Of a DNA stretch of 64,000 bases, positions 7,655 to 15,449 are shown piece after piece. The DNA is from an uncultured Gemmiger sp. Lineage in GTDB: Bacteria; Bacillota; Clostridia; Oscillospirales; Ruminococcaceae. The notes beneath the pieces were generated by a model, which ran no database searches, was not told the DNA's origin, and saw nothing but the letters and a program-made list of their open reading frames with translations. Position 1 is the first letter of the stretch; every line of letters starts with the position of its first letter. The stretch spans positions 17,192 to 81,191 of the forward strand of contig CALXHQ010000011.1 in the NCBI GenBank assembly GCA_944388145.1, read 5' to 3'. The position numbers and the translations under genes were made by a program.

Positions 7655-10063
7655 TCAAGCATCCAGCTTGAGGCCTTTCCACTCATACCTGCCGGTCAAA
7701 TGCTGGCACAGTGCAGCGCAGCCTGCGGCCGCGGCCAGCATCAGCAGTACCACCACCCACCAACTGCTATACGGGGCGCCATCGACAGAACGGTACCCCT
7801 GCACCGCCAACAGCGCCGCAGCATGGAACAGCGGCCAGAAGCCCAGCCACTGGATGCCATTTTCCATGCCGGAAAGCGCCAGCAGCGGCGGCAGGCAATA
7901 GGCGGCTGCACTGACGAAAAGTGCCGGCAAAAAATTGCCGAACGCCTGCCCCAACCACAGGGTAACCAGTCCCATGCACAGGCAGGCCAAAACCCGGCAG
8001 GCAAACCAGAGCAGCAGCACATCGGCCAGACGGAAGGCGGAAGGCAGTGTTTCCAACTCAGAGATGCTCATAGCCGGAGCATTCAGAGCAGGCAGACCAT
8101 AGTCCCGCAGGACCTGAATCAGATGGGGCAGCGTGGTGCCGAAGGCGATCACTGTTGCCGTCCCCCCTGACGCCAGCAGTTTTGCCTGCACAGTGTGCTT
8201 GCGCCCCAGCGGCGTGGCGCACAGAATCTCATCCATGCCGCCTCTGCGCTCCATGGCAAACAGCCCGGCAAAGCAGGCCGCACAGAGCAGCCCTGCATAG
8301 AGCGTATCCTGCAGGTCGGACGTGCCGTCAAAGCCAAACAGCTGGCGGTAGCCGCTCTCGTAAACAAGCCAGGCACCGGGGTGCTCACCAAGATAGCCAT
8401 TGATGTTTTGACGGATGACCTGCTGATAGATGCTGTACTTCTGCTGCAGGCCCATGTAGGCCAGCATGGCATCGGAGCTCAAAGCCCCCTGCGCCACCAG
8501 GCGCTGAGTCTCCAACATGGGGGCAAACTCCTCCCCCTGCTGTTCCAGCCAGTCATAGCTTTGCTGGGTGAAGGGACCGGAAACACCTTTCATATAGTAA
8601 GCGTAATAGATTTCCTCGGCACTGATATAACTTTTCGCCGTCACCCCCTGCCAGACAGCGAAGGCAAGAAAAGCCAGTACAAAAATCAGCGCGCCGTTGG
8701 TTACCAGCAGTTTGCGGGCTTCCTCCCGCCGGATGGTTGTGGCGCGGGTTTTTCGGGCACGGCGCAGCAGCACAAAGCTTCGCTTTGCAGCCGGCAGCAG
8801 CTGCGCACGGGCAAACACCAGGCAAAAGCTCAAAAGAAATGCCGCACCGTAAACAATTGCCGACAGCCATTCCACCAGCGGCAGCCCCACCGGTGTGCCG
8901 AACCAGTACAGATTGCGGTAGTTCCCCAGCAATTCATTGGTCTGCAACAAGCTGGCCAGATTGGCATACTTCACCACATTCAGCCGGGCGGTGGCAGGAA
9001 TGGCCGCCCGGATACCGTACATAGCCAACGGCACTGCCAGTGCCGCCGTCCAGCCTGCCGCAGGCCGCCGGGCATACAGCGCAGCCAACATAACCCACAG
9101 CCCCATAACAAAGGCTCCCGCCCACTTGGCCAGCAAAAAGCGGAACAGATACTGCCCCACCGTGATCTGCATGGTACAGCGCATCAGGGCGGGCACGCTC
9201 TGGATCGTGCGTCCCAGTGGGCCAAGCCCGAAGCTGGCCGCACAGTAGAGCAGGTTGACCCCATACAGCACGGCCAACACAGCCAGAAGGCTGACGCCAA
9301 ACGCCGCCAGTTTGGCCAGCGCGGTCTTGAGCCGGCCTCCGGGCAGCGACCGCACAAGCGAGAGCAGTCCGCTGTCCCGTTCCTGCCGGACCAGGATCAG
9401 CGCCAGCAGCAGCATTCCTGCCAGCAGAATCAGGTCCGTGAAGGCGTAAGAGATGGCGGTGTACAGCCCCTTTTGCGGGTAATAATCGATAGGAGTTTCC
9501 CCCAGGCCGGCGTAGACCCGGGCAGTCAGCTCAATGTTTGCCAGATCATAGCCGGTCTCGTCGTTTTGAAAGATGGAGATGCCGGACAGCTGGGTGGCCT
9601 TTTCCTGCACGCTCTGCAAAAACTGGGAATAGCCGTTGACGGTGTCGTATTCGCTTAGCAGCTGGGTAAACAACAAGTATTCGGTGTTGGGATCCTCGGT
9701 GAAGAGGGTATAACTCTTGTCCAGATACTCCTGCTCGTACTGGTCGAACATGGCAGCGTTTTCCTCACGGTAATTGCGCAGCACCACACTGCCGCCATAG
9801 GCCAGCTGCTGGTAATAGTTGTCGATCTTCAGGATACTTTCAAACTCGGTGAGACGGGCGTTCAGGTATTCGCCTTTTTCGGGCATCGTCATACCCGAAA
9901 GCTCCTCCCCCACTGCCCGGTAAGCTCCTGCCGGCGGCTGGTTTGTGGTGGGCCGGGTGCCCATCCAGAGCAGCAACAGGTTGGCGGCTGCCAGCACGCC
10001 CAGCAGCATCGGAAAGACACGGCCGCCCCACACCTTGCGCAGCTCGGCAAAGAACAGGCTCAT
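7655..10063 (-). CDS. ABC-2 type transporter permease (large, two-half)
   Basis: 802 residues. It starts SLFFAELRKVWGGRVFPML with one membrane helix, then an extracytoplasmic segment rich in Gln/Tyr (about 40-200), a helix bundle (about 210-425), and after a basic linker (RRARKTRATTIRREEARK) a second half with the same plan: one helix, an outside domain, then a helix bundle containing FAMERRGGMDEI. This two-copy ABC-2 layout is typical of large Firmicute permeases. Its ATG overlaps the stop of the ATPase gene (ATGA), so they are one complex. Substrate is unknown; the co-transcribed lipoprotein suggests an envelope role. Confidence 0.85.
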   Translation of the reverse strand: MSLFFAELRKVWGGRVFPMLLGVLAAANLLLLWMGTRPTTNQPPAGAYRAVGEELSGMTMPEKGEYLNARLTEFESILKIDNYYQQLAYGGSVVLRNYREENAAMFDQYEQEYLDKSYTLFTEDPNTEYLLFTQLLSEYDTVNGYSQFLQSVQEKATQLSGISIFQNDETGYDLANIELTARVYAGLGETPIDYYPQKGLYTAISYAFTDLILLAGMLLLALILVRQERDSGLLSLVRSLPGGRLKTALAKLAAFGVSLLAVLAVLYGVNLLYCAASFGLGPLGRTIQSVPALMRCTMQITVGQYLFRFLLAKWAGAFVMGLWVMLAALYARRPAAGWTAALAVPLAMYGIRAAIPATARLNVVKYANLASLLQTNELLGNYRNLYWFGTPVGLPLVEWLSAIVYGAAFLLSFCLVFARAQLLPAAKRSFVLLRRARKTRATTIRREEARKLLVTNGALIFVLAFLAFAVWQGVTAKSYISAEEIYYAYYMKGVSGPFTQQSYDWLEQQGEEFAPMLETQRLVAQGALSSDAMLAYMGLQQKYSIYQQVIRQNINGYLGEHPGAWLVYESGYRQLFGFDGTSDLQDTLYAGLLCAACFAGLFAMERRGGMDEILCATPLGRKHTVQAKLLASGGTATVIAFGTTLPHLIQVLRDYGLPALNAPAMSISELETLPSAFRLADVLLLWFACRVLACLCMGLVTLWLGQAFGNFLPALFVSAAAYCLPPLLALSGMENGIQWLGFWPLFHAAALLAVQGYRSVDGAPYSSWWVVVLLMLAAAAGCAALCQHLTGRYEWKGLKLDA

Positions 10064-10839
10064 TTTCCGTCCCCCTCACCAAACACTGCCAGATACACAT
10101 CCTCCAGGCCCTTGCCGGGGGCATAGGTTTCGATCAATTCTGGCACCGGGGCTGCGTCCACGACCTGCCCAGCGCGCAGCAGGATCACCTTGCTGGCAAC
10201 GCTTTCCACATCGGACACCACATGGGTGGCCACCAGGATAATGCGGTCATGGGCCATCGAAGCCAGAAGCCGCCGGAGCCGCACCCGCTCCCTGGGGTCC
10301 AGGCCCGCGGTGGGCTCATCCAGAATTAATAGCCTGGGGTTTCCCAAAAGTGCTGACGCCAACAAAAGCCGCTGCTTCATGCCTCCGGAGTAGGCGGACA
10401 ACCGCTTGTCCAGCTCATCCGCCAGATTGACGGCGGCCGCCACCCGGGCCACCTCATCCGGCACCGCCCTGCGGGGGATCTCCTTCAGCGCTGCCAGATA
10501 GGCCAGAAACCGGCGGCCGGTGTAGCTGTCATACAGGCCCTGTTGCTGGGGCATATAGCCCAGCACCCGGCGGAACCGAATTCCCCTGGCCGGCACGCCG
10601 CACCAGAGTACCGCGCCGGAATCGGGGGCCATTGTGCCGGTGATGATATGGATCAGGGTGGATTTGCCCGCGCCGTTCGGCCCCAGCAGACCGTACAGCC
10701 CCGGTCCCAGGGTCAGCGACACCCCATCCAGCGCCTTTTTAACCTTGGGTGCCATCCCACCGCGTTTGGGCAGGCGCAGCAGCGGCTGGGGCAGCAAATA
10801 GGTTTTGCGCAGATTGTCAAGTTTCAGCTCCGGTTGCAT
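10060..10839 (-). CDS. ABC transporter ATP-binding protein
   Basis: 259 residues from the ATG behind AAAGGAGC (the open frame extends further up but into the lipoprotein gene). Walker A is GLLGPNGAGKST, the Q-loop LGYMPQQQGLY, the signature AYSGGMKQRLLLA, Walker B LLILDEPTAGLD, and the switch His lies in ATHVV. It energises the ABC-2 permease encoded directly downstream with a 4-bp overlap. It lies 52 bp after the lipoprotein stop with no terminator between, so the three genes probably share the repeat-box promoter at 12291-12321. Confidence 0.92.
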   Translation of the reverse strand: MQPELKLDNLRKTYLLPQPLLRLPKRGGMAPKVKKALDGVSLTLGPGLYGLLGPNGAGKSTLIHIITGTMAPDSGAVLWCGVPARGIRFRRVLGYMPQQQGLYDSYTGRRFLAYLAALKEIPRRAVPDEVARVAAAVNLADELDKRLSAYSGGMKQRLLLASALLGNPRLLILDEPTAGLDPRERVRLRRLLASMAHDRIILVATHVVSDVESVASKVILLRAGQVVDAAPVPELIETYAPGKGLEDVYLAVFGEGDGK

Positions 10840-10891
10840 GGCATTGCTCCTTTCTTTCCGACCTGCAGCCCTGCAGGCCGGCCGCGCCCGT

Positions 10892-12238
10892 TCACAGCAG
10901 GGTGATCCATGCAAAGTCTGCCGTGGAGTTCAGGTATTCCTCTTTTGTCATGAGCGCCAGTTTCTGCCCCAGCGCCGCCATCATCCCGCCGGGGTTCTGC
11001 TCTTCCTCCACAGTGGCGGCTACCAGCAGGCGGTCCCCGGTTTGCGCGTAGATCTCGATGGGTACGCGGGTGGCATGATAGTAATTGGAGAGCGTCAGCT
11101 CCCGCATCTCACTGTTTCGGGTGTTGACCGCATAGCAGCTGTACAGCAGCTCAATGTCGCCGTTATCCAGCACGGTGTTGGAAGTCATCGCATTCAGGAT
11201 GACCCAGTCATCCACAAAGGCACGGATAAAAAGATCGTCCGGCCGGTCCACCGGGATGGTTTCCTTCAAATCAGTGATCAGGACACGGTTGTCCCCGGTG
11301 GCTGCATCGATGCAGCCCAGCGTGATCTGCTGCTCATCCGGGCCGGCCTCCAAATAGTACCAGCCCTCTCCGTGGGGCTGCCCCTGTTTTTCGCCGTTTT
11401 GGGGCGGGACAATGATGTGCGCCGCGCTGCCATCGAATGGGATCAGCCAAACGGCATCGGTGGGATCGTTGAGATCTGCGCCCGCTTCCACTGTCTTTAC
11501 GACAAAGCCGCCGGTTGTAACCCCCTGAAAGAAAGCCCCCGCCATTTTGCCTTCCTCCACCGTCGAAGCAGCGTCGAACAAAGTGGTACGCACCCCGGTG
11601 GCGGTATCGATCGCCTCCAGGCGGCGGGTGATGGCCGCGTTGTCCCCCTGATTGGATACACCGCTGATCATCATCACCAGCCATCCCGGCCGGTAAGCGG
11701 CGCCCGCCTCAAAGGTTTCGCCGGCGGATAATGTGCACAGGCGCTGCCGGTTGCTGCCATCCAGCTCTGCCCGCTCGAGGTATGCGCCATCCATGCCGTC
11801 GTTGTGAACAAAAAAGAGGGCATCTTCACAGGCGACGGGCCAGATCTGCTGATCCCCCGCCGGGAACCAGGATGTGCAGCTTTCCCCGTTGTGGGGGCAA
11901 TTGGCATTGGAGCACAGGTAGACCTGCTGCCGGGTGGCATAATCGATGTAGGTGGCATGGAAGGTGCCGTCCTCATGGGCGGCGACCTGGTAAAAGCCAT
12001 CCGCCGTGCCGCTGCCATACACGGTAAGATCGCAGGAGAGCACCAGCTCATACGGCTGGCCGTTCAGGGCGGCATTGGTTTGCGGGGACGGCTGCGGGAA
12101 ATCGGGGAGTTCCTGCCGGGCAGCAGACGATGACTGCGGCGCCGCCCCGCAGGCCGCCAGCAGGCTGACAGACAGCAGCATACATGCCAGCGTGCGGAGT
12201 ACTTTGACAAAGCATCTTCCTTGGACTTTGGGCAACAT
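10892..12238 (-). CDS. Lipoprotein 1, beta-propeller-like, CX4CXHX4C family
   Basis: 448 residues from the ATG behind AGGGGAAGG. A lipoprotein signal peptide ends in the lipobox SLLAAC; a Ser/Ala/Pro-rich linker follows. The body has the family pattern seen in five neighbours: YIDYATRQQVYLC, then CSNANCPHNGESC (CX4CXHX4C), then AELDGSNRQRL and further short repeats typical of TolB/DUF5050-like propellers, and a C-terminal MTKEEYLNSTADF. It should be anchored outside the membrane. First gene of the transcript with the ABC-2 ATPase and permease. A binding or sensing role is inference; a metal site at the Cys/His motif is plausible. Confidence 0.82.
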   Translation of the reverse strand: MLPKVQGRCFVKVLRTLACMLLSVSLLAACGAAPQSSSAARQELPDFPQPSPQTNAALNGQPYELVLSCDLTVYGSGTADGFYQVAAHEDGTFHATYIDYATRQQVYLCSNANCPHNGESCTSWFPAGDQQIWPVACEDALFFVHNDGMDGAYLERAELDGSNRQRLCTLSAGETFEAGAAYRPGWLVMMISGVSNQGDNAAITRRLEAIDTATGVRTTLFDAASTVEEGKMAGAFFQGVTTGGFVVKTVEAGADLNDPTDAVWLIPFDGSAAHIIVPPQNGEKQGQPHGEGWYYLEAGPDEQQITLGCIDAATGDNRVLITDLKETIPVDRPDDLFIRAFVDDWVILNAMTSNTVLDNGDIELLYSCYAVNTRNSEMRELTLSNYYHATRVPIEIYAQTGDRLLVAATVEEEQNPGGMMAALGQKLALMTKEEYLNSTADFAWITLL

Positions 12239-12290
12239 GACCTTCCCCTGCCTTTCCCGCATGAAGTGACACTTTCGATGTCTTACCCAC

Positions 12291-12321
12291 ATGGTAGCAG
12301 GCGGTTGCATCAAAGTTGTAT
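12291..12321 (-). promoter_or_regulatory. Repeat-box promoter of lipoprotein 1 / ABC-2 operon
   Basis: On the minus strand two 11-bp direct repeats (ATACAACTTTG, ATGCAACCGCC) run straight into TGCTACCAT, an extended -10-like element. The same layout is found upstream of lipoproteins 2, 3 and 5 and the DUF6056 gene. The repeats replace a -35 box, as at promoters activated by OmpR/PhoB-type regulators. Confidence 0.6.
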
Positions 12322-12337
12322 CAGCTGTGGGGGCGGA

Positions 12338-13651
12338 TCATTGCACTCTCTGGATTGGCTGCAACTCGGGGTCTTGTGCCGCAAACTGCTGTTTTGGGAT
12401 CAGGCTGTACCCGTATACCTGATTTTGCAGGGTGACGGCGGTGCCGTCGCCTTTATGCAGCTCAGCATCCTCATGCCGAATCTCCGTCATCACAAGATAA
12501 GCGGTATCATTTTCCGCCAGCACCGTGGCGCCCAACGGGTCTTTGCCATCTTCCTGTGTCAGGCATACATCTGAACGGGAAACCGCACCGGTCCCGGTGT
12601 CGACCAAAATTTGATACCCGTGGTCCTGCTCTGCATCCCAGCAGGGAATGAAGAGGGTGTTGCCCACCAGGTAGGGGGTATCCACCTGCTGGAAGCTATT
12701 CCCCGCCACTTCGGTCAGGGAGATGGTGGTTTGTACCTGCCCGTTCTCATCGCAAATGGCCACCTGGCGTTCGCCGTCGGGATAGTAATATAGCAGCGTC
12801 CCGCCTGCCATGTGTGGTTCCGCGTACCGACCGTTGCTGGGGCAAAGATCAGCCAGCTCGCTCAAGGTGCCGGATTGAACATCCAGCGTTGCCAGTGTGT
12901 GCGTGGTGGCCCCCATGTCCCCCTCTGAATTTTCCCGGTTTGGGTCAATGCCGATTTGGTGGAGATAGAGCAGGCCGTCCCGGCAGCCGATGAGATTGTA
13001 GTAGTCGTTTGCGGGCAGGTTGGCAACCACCGCTGCCTCGCCCCCGTCCTCTGGTATTCGCAGTACTTTGGTACCATCAGATTCCTGCTGAAGCAGGTAA
13101 AGACATCCCTGGCCGCCAACGGCGTACATCAAAAGAGTGCTGCCATCATCGCAGGTATAGATCTGTGTCTGAGCACTGCCGTCCAGATTCATCCGGTAGA
13201 CTGCGCCGGCAGCCAGAGCACCAAGGTCGCTGTTTTCCACGGAGCCGGAGCGGATAAAGTACAGGTGATCCGCATAGACAAACATACGGTAGTCGCCGAC
13301 AATGGAATCCAGGTAGGCGGTGTCTGTTTCGTCGGAATGGTCGCTGTTGACCTGTGTGGATAGCGGAATATCCATACAGGTGGCGTAATCCACATAGCGG
13401 ATCTGGCCGGTCAACGCATCAGACAGCCCGGGTTCCACGTAGTAATACCCCTCCGAAGTGCCGGCCCCCACGCTAAGGAGCCGGTCCGGGATCAGCATGG
13501 TCAACTGTTCACCGCCGGAGGGAGGGTTTCCCGCCGCGGGTGCCGCGGAAGGATCGGCGGACCCGCCCGCACCAGAACCCCCGCAGGCTGAGAGAAAGAG
13601 CGCCGCCGCCAGGATGGCTGACACCTGCATACCGGATCTTACTTGTTTCAT
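12338..13651 (-). CDS. Lipoprotein 2, beta-propeller-like, motif lost
   Basis: 437 residues from the ATG behind AGGAG. Signal peptide and lipobox FLSACG are almost identical to lipoprotein 3, from a 246-bp duplicated DNA segment. The body keeps IRYVDYATCM, MNLDGSAQTQIY and a C-terminal LIPKQQF, but where its relatives have CX4CXHX4C it reads CMDIPLSTQVNSDHSDETD, keeping one Cys and one His only. It is therefore either specialised or drifting. It has its own repeat-box promoter at 13721-13751. Exported and lipid-anchored; function unknown. Confidence 0.8.
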   Translation of the reverse strand: MKQVRSGMQVSAILAAALFLSACGGSGAGGSADPSAAPAAGNPPSGGEQLTMLIPDRLLSVGAGTSEGYYYVEPGLSDALTGQIRYVDYATCMDIPLSTQVNSDHSDETDTAYLDSIVGDYRMFVYADHLYFIRSGSVENSDLGALAAGAVYRMNLDGSAQTQIYTCDDGSTLLMYAVGGQGCLYLLQQESDGTKVLRIPEDGGEAAVVANLPANDYYNLIGCRDGLLYLHQIGIDPNRENSEGDMGATTHTLATLDVQSGTLSELADLCPSNGRYAEPHMAGGTLLYYYPDGERQVAICDENGQVQTTISLTEVAGNSFQQVDTPYLVGNTLFIPCWDAEQDHGYQILVDTGTGAVSRSDVCLTQEDGKDPLGATVLAENDTAYLVMTEIRHEDAELHKGDGTAVTLQNQVYGYSLIPKQQFAAQDPELQPIQRVQ

Positions 13652-13780
13652 ACAGATCACTCCTGTTCCGCAATTTTGCCGCCGCGGCTTTCGGGTTTGT
13701 GCCGCAGTTGTTCTGGTTACAGGATAGCAGGTGCGTGTATCCAAGTTGTAACGCGGGCAGCCCCCGCGGGGTGTCTGGCG
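13535..13780 (-). repeat. 246-bp near-identical direct repeat, copy A
   Basis: Copy A of a segment repeated at 15201-15449, nearly identical in my reading, with few substitutions and small indels in the G/C run near the distal end. It covers the repeat-box promoter, the ribosome binding site, the signal peptide and the first linker residues of lipoprotein 2. Beyond it the two genes diverge sharply. Confidence 0.88.
13721..13751 (-). promoter_or_regulatory. Repeat-box promoter of lipoprotein 2
   Basis: Minus strand: TTACAACTTGG, ATACACGCACC, then TGCTATCCT as extended -10. Two 11-bp direct repeats, identical in layout to the boxes at 12291 and 15387. Confidence 0.6.
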
Positions 13781-13782
13781 CC

Positions 13783-14000
13783 AATTCCGGTTGCACGGCA
13801 TTGTTCCTTCCTTCTCACACAGCAAGGTACTCCATGCAAAGTCTGCCGTGGAGTTCAGGGATTCCTCTTTTCGCATACAGTGCCGGGACTTTTCCAGTAG
13901 CCGAATGTAGCATAACAGCCACCTGCCTTTCCCGAATACGGGAGCCTTTTTGGTGGTCCCGCATCCGTGGTGGCAAGCGGCTGTATCAAAGCACCGATAT
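13783..14000 (-). pseudogene. Decayed remnant of a lipoprotein 1 / ABC operon copy
   Basis: 13783-13875 matches 10825-10955, the junction of the lipoprotein 1 3-prime end and the ATPase start, including about 40 bp around TCCATGCAAAGTCTGCCGTG with one mismatch; the ATPase ATG has become GTG. 13920-13997 resembles the 5-prime region of lipoprotein 1, with CCTGCCTTTCCC and a degenerate repeat box (ATACAGCCGCT followed by TGCCACCAC). The coding body between them and the rest of the ATPase gene are gone. The region to 14090 holds no intact gene. Confidence 0.68.
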
Positions 14001-14090
14001 TGTTTTGTACGGCAAACTGCGGGGCGAAAGGCTGCGCTGCTTCTGCAAAGCGGACATCAGGTTCATGGTGATTGCAGCAGCCGGACATGC

Positions 14091-15317
14091 TTACATTCCG
14101 GTGATATATTGGTAATTGGGCCGGGAATGCAAATAATCGTCCCGGGAGATGAGGGCATAGACCGGGCGCAGGCTGGTGATATCCCCACCGCTTTGTTGCA
14201 TATTCCAAGCAGCCCGCACCAGAAGATTGTCGCCGGACTGTGCCAGCACCAGAATGACATTCTGCTGGTCCTTGTAGTACAACGTCATGGGAATGGTTTC
14301 GCCAGTGGAGGGGTTGACATGGTAGTCTGTGATCCGATTGGTTTCCGCATCCAGAAGCTGCACCCGGTACCAGCCGTCCCACAGCCCGAAAACAATAATC
14401 TGTGCGTTTGGTATTCCCGCCTGCGCCGCCAGCGTGTCCGCCTGCCAAGTGAGGATTGTGCCGTCGCTCAGGTCGGTGAAAGTTGCCTGCTGCCCTGTGG
14501 TTTGGACAAGCACATCGCCGAACAGGGTCGCCCCCTGCTGCGAATCAAAGGGCTGCTCGACCAGCGGCTGCTCCATCTCGCCGGTAGCGGTATCATACAA
14601 CTCCACCGCATAGCGGGTCTCGCCGGTGGAGAGCTCTTCATAGGCCAGCGACAGGCCAAGGCGTGTACCGAATCCGGTCAACAGCTGGGCATCTGAATTT
14701 TCCGGAAATGTGTATAGAAGATCCACCCGCCCATCCTGCAGGCTGATGCGAATCAACTGCATCACCGGCGTGCTATTCTGTACGGTACCTGCCAAGGCAT
14801 ACAAGTTTTGGGCGTCGGTGTAAATTTCCGGCCGCAGTGTGACAGTCGCATCCAACTGGCATAACGTCTGAGGGTTACTGCCGTCCGGCTGGCAAAGCAT
14901 CACCCGGGCTGGAGCGTCTTCCGTTGGTGCAGTCTGGATGATCGCCAGCTGATCCTCCAGCAGAGCAAGCACCGGAACAGCCATATTCTCGATCAGTGCA
15001 TAGGCAGTGCAGCTGCTGTCCGAATGGGCACATTCCGGACGGCTACAAAGTGGCATCTGCTGCCGTGAGGCATAGTCGATATAAGTAACGATAGCTGCAT
15101 TGCCCCACTCCTCCGTGGTATAGTAACCGTCTGCATTGCCGGCACTGACCAGCTGCAGTTCCTTCGTTGCGGCCGATTGCTCTGCGGAAGATTCTGCTGT
15201 CGCGGGTGCCGCGGAAGGATCGGCGGACCCGCCCGCACCAGAACCCCCGCAGGCTGAGAGAAAGAGCGCCGCCGCCAGGATGGCTGACACCTGCATACCG
15301 GATCTTACTTGTTTCAT
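14091..15317 (-). CDS. Lipoprotein 3, beta-propeller-like, CX4CXHX4C family
   Basis: 408 residues from the ATG behind AGGAG. Signal peptide with lipobox FLSACG, Gly/Ser/Ala-rich linker, then YIDYASRQQMPLC, CSRPECAHSDSSC (the CX4CXHX4C motif), CQPDGSNPQTLC, several short propeller-like repeats and a C-terminal LISRDDYLHSRPNYQYI. The first 34 residues match lipoprotein 2 because of the duplicated DNA, whereas the rest is closer to lipoproteins 1 and 5. That pattern points to gene conversion or promoter-module transfer. Predicted outer-surface anchored; ligand unknown. Confidence 0.82.
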   Translation of the reverse strand: MKQVRSGMQVSAILAAALFLSACGGSGAGGSADPSAAPATAESSAEQSAATKELQLVSAGNADGYYTTEEWGNAAIVTYIDYASRQQMPLCSRPECAHSDSSCTAYALIENMAVPVLALLEDQLAIIQTAPTEDAPARVMLCQPDGSNPQTLCQLDATVTLRPEIYTDAQNLYALAGTVQNSTPVMQLIRISLQDGRVDLLYTFPENSDAQLLTGFGTRLGLSLAYEELSTGETRYAVELYDTATGEMEQPLVEQPFDSQQGATLFGDVLVQTTGQQATFTDLSDGTILTWQADTLAAQAGIPNAQIIVFGLWDGWYRVQLLDAETNRITDYHVNPSTGETIPMTLYYKDQQNVILVLAQSGDNLLVRAAWNMQQSGGDITSLRPVYALISRDDYLHSRPNYQYITGM

Positions 15318-15449
15318 ACAGATCACTCCTGTTCCACAATTTTGCCGCCGCGGCTTTCGGGTTTATGCCGCAGTTGTTCTGGTTACAGGATAGCAGGCGC
15401 GTGTATCCAAGTTGTAACGCGGGCACCCCCCCGCGGGGGTGTCCGGCGC
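15201..15449 (-). repeat. Near-identical direct repeat, copy B
   Basis: Second copy of the segment at 13535-13780, here supplying the promoter and signal-peptide region of lipoprotein 3. Offset between copies is 1,666 bp. Copies in the same orientation could recombine and delete or exchange the gene between them. Confidence 0.88.
15387..15417 (-). promoter_or_regulatory. Repeat-box promoter of lipoprotein 3
   Basis: Minus strand: TTACAACTTGG, ATACACGCGCC, then TGCTATCCT. It lies inside repeat copy B and differs from the copy A box by one base. Confidence 0.6.

Noticed and set aside
8195-9658. A 487-codon plus-strand frame opposite the ABC-2 permease gene
   Set aside because: Low-complexity Gln/His/Arg-rich translation without a ribosome binding site; the minus-strand permease has membrane helices and an ATGA-coupled start.
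13652-13876. N-terminal extension of lipoprotein 2
   Set aside because: The added codons translate a promoter and a fossil of the lipoprotein 1 3-prime end; the lipobox signal peptide begins at the ATG at 13651.
13535-15449. Direct repeats as a transposon or CRISPR array
   Set aside because: Only two copies, containing promoter and coding sequence of lipoproteins, with no transposase, spacers or terminal inverted repeats.
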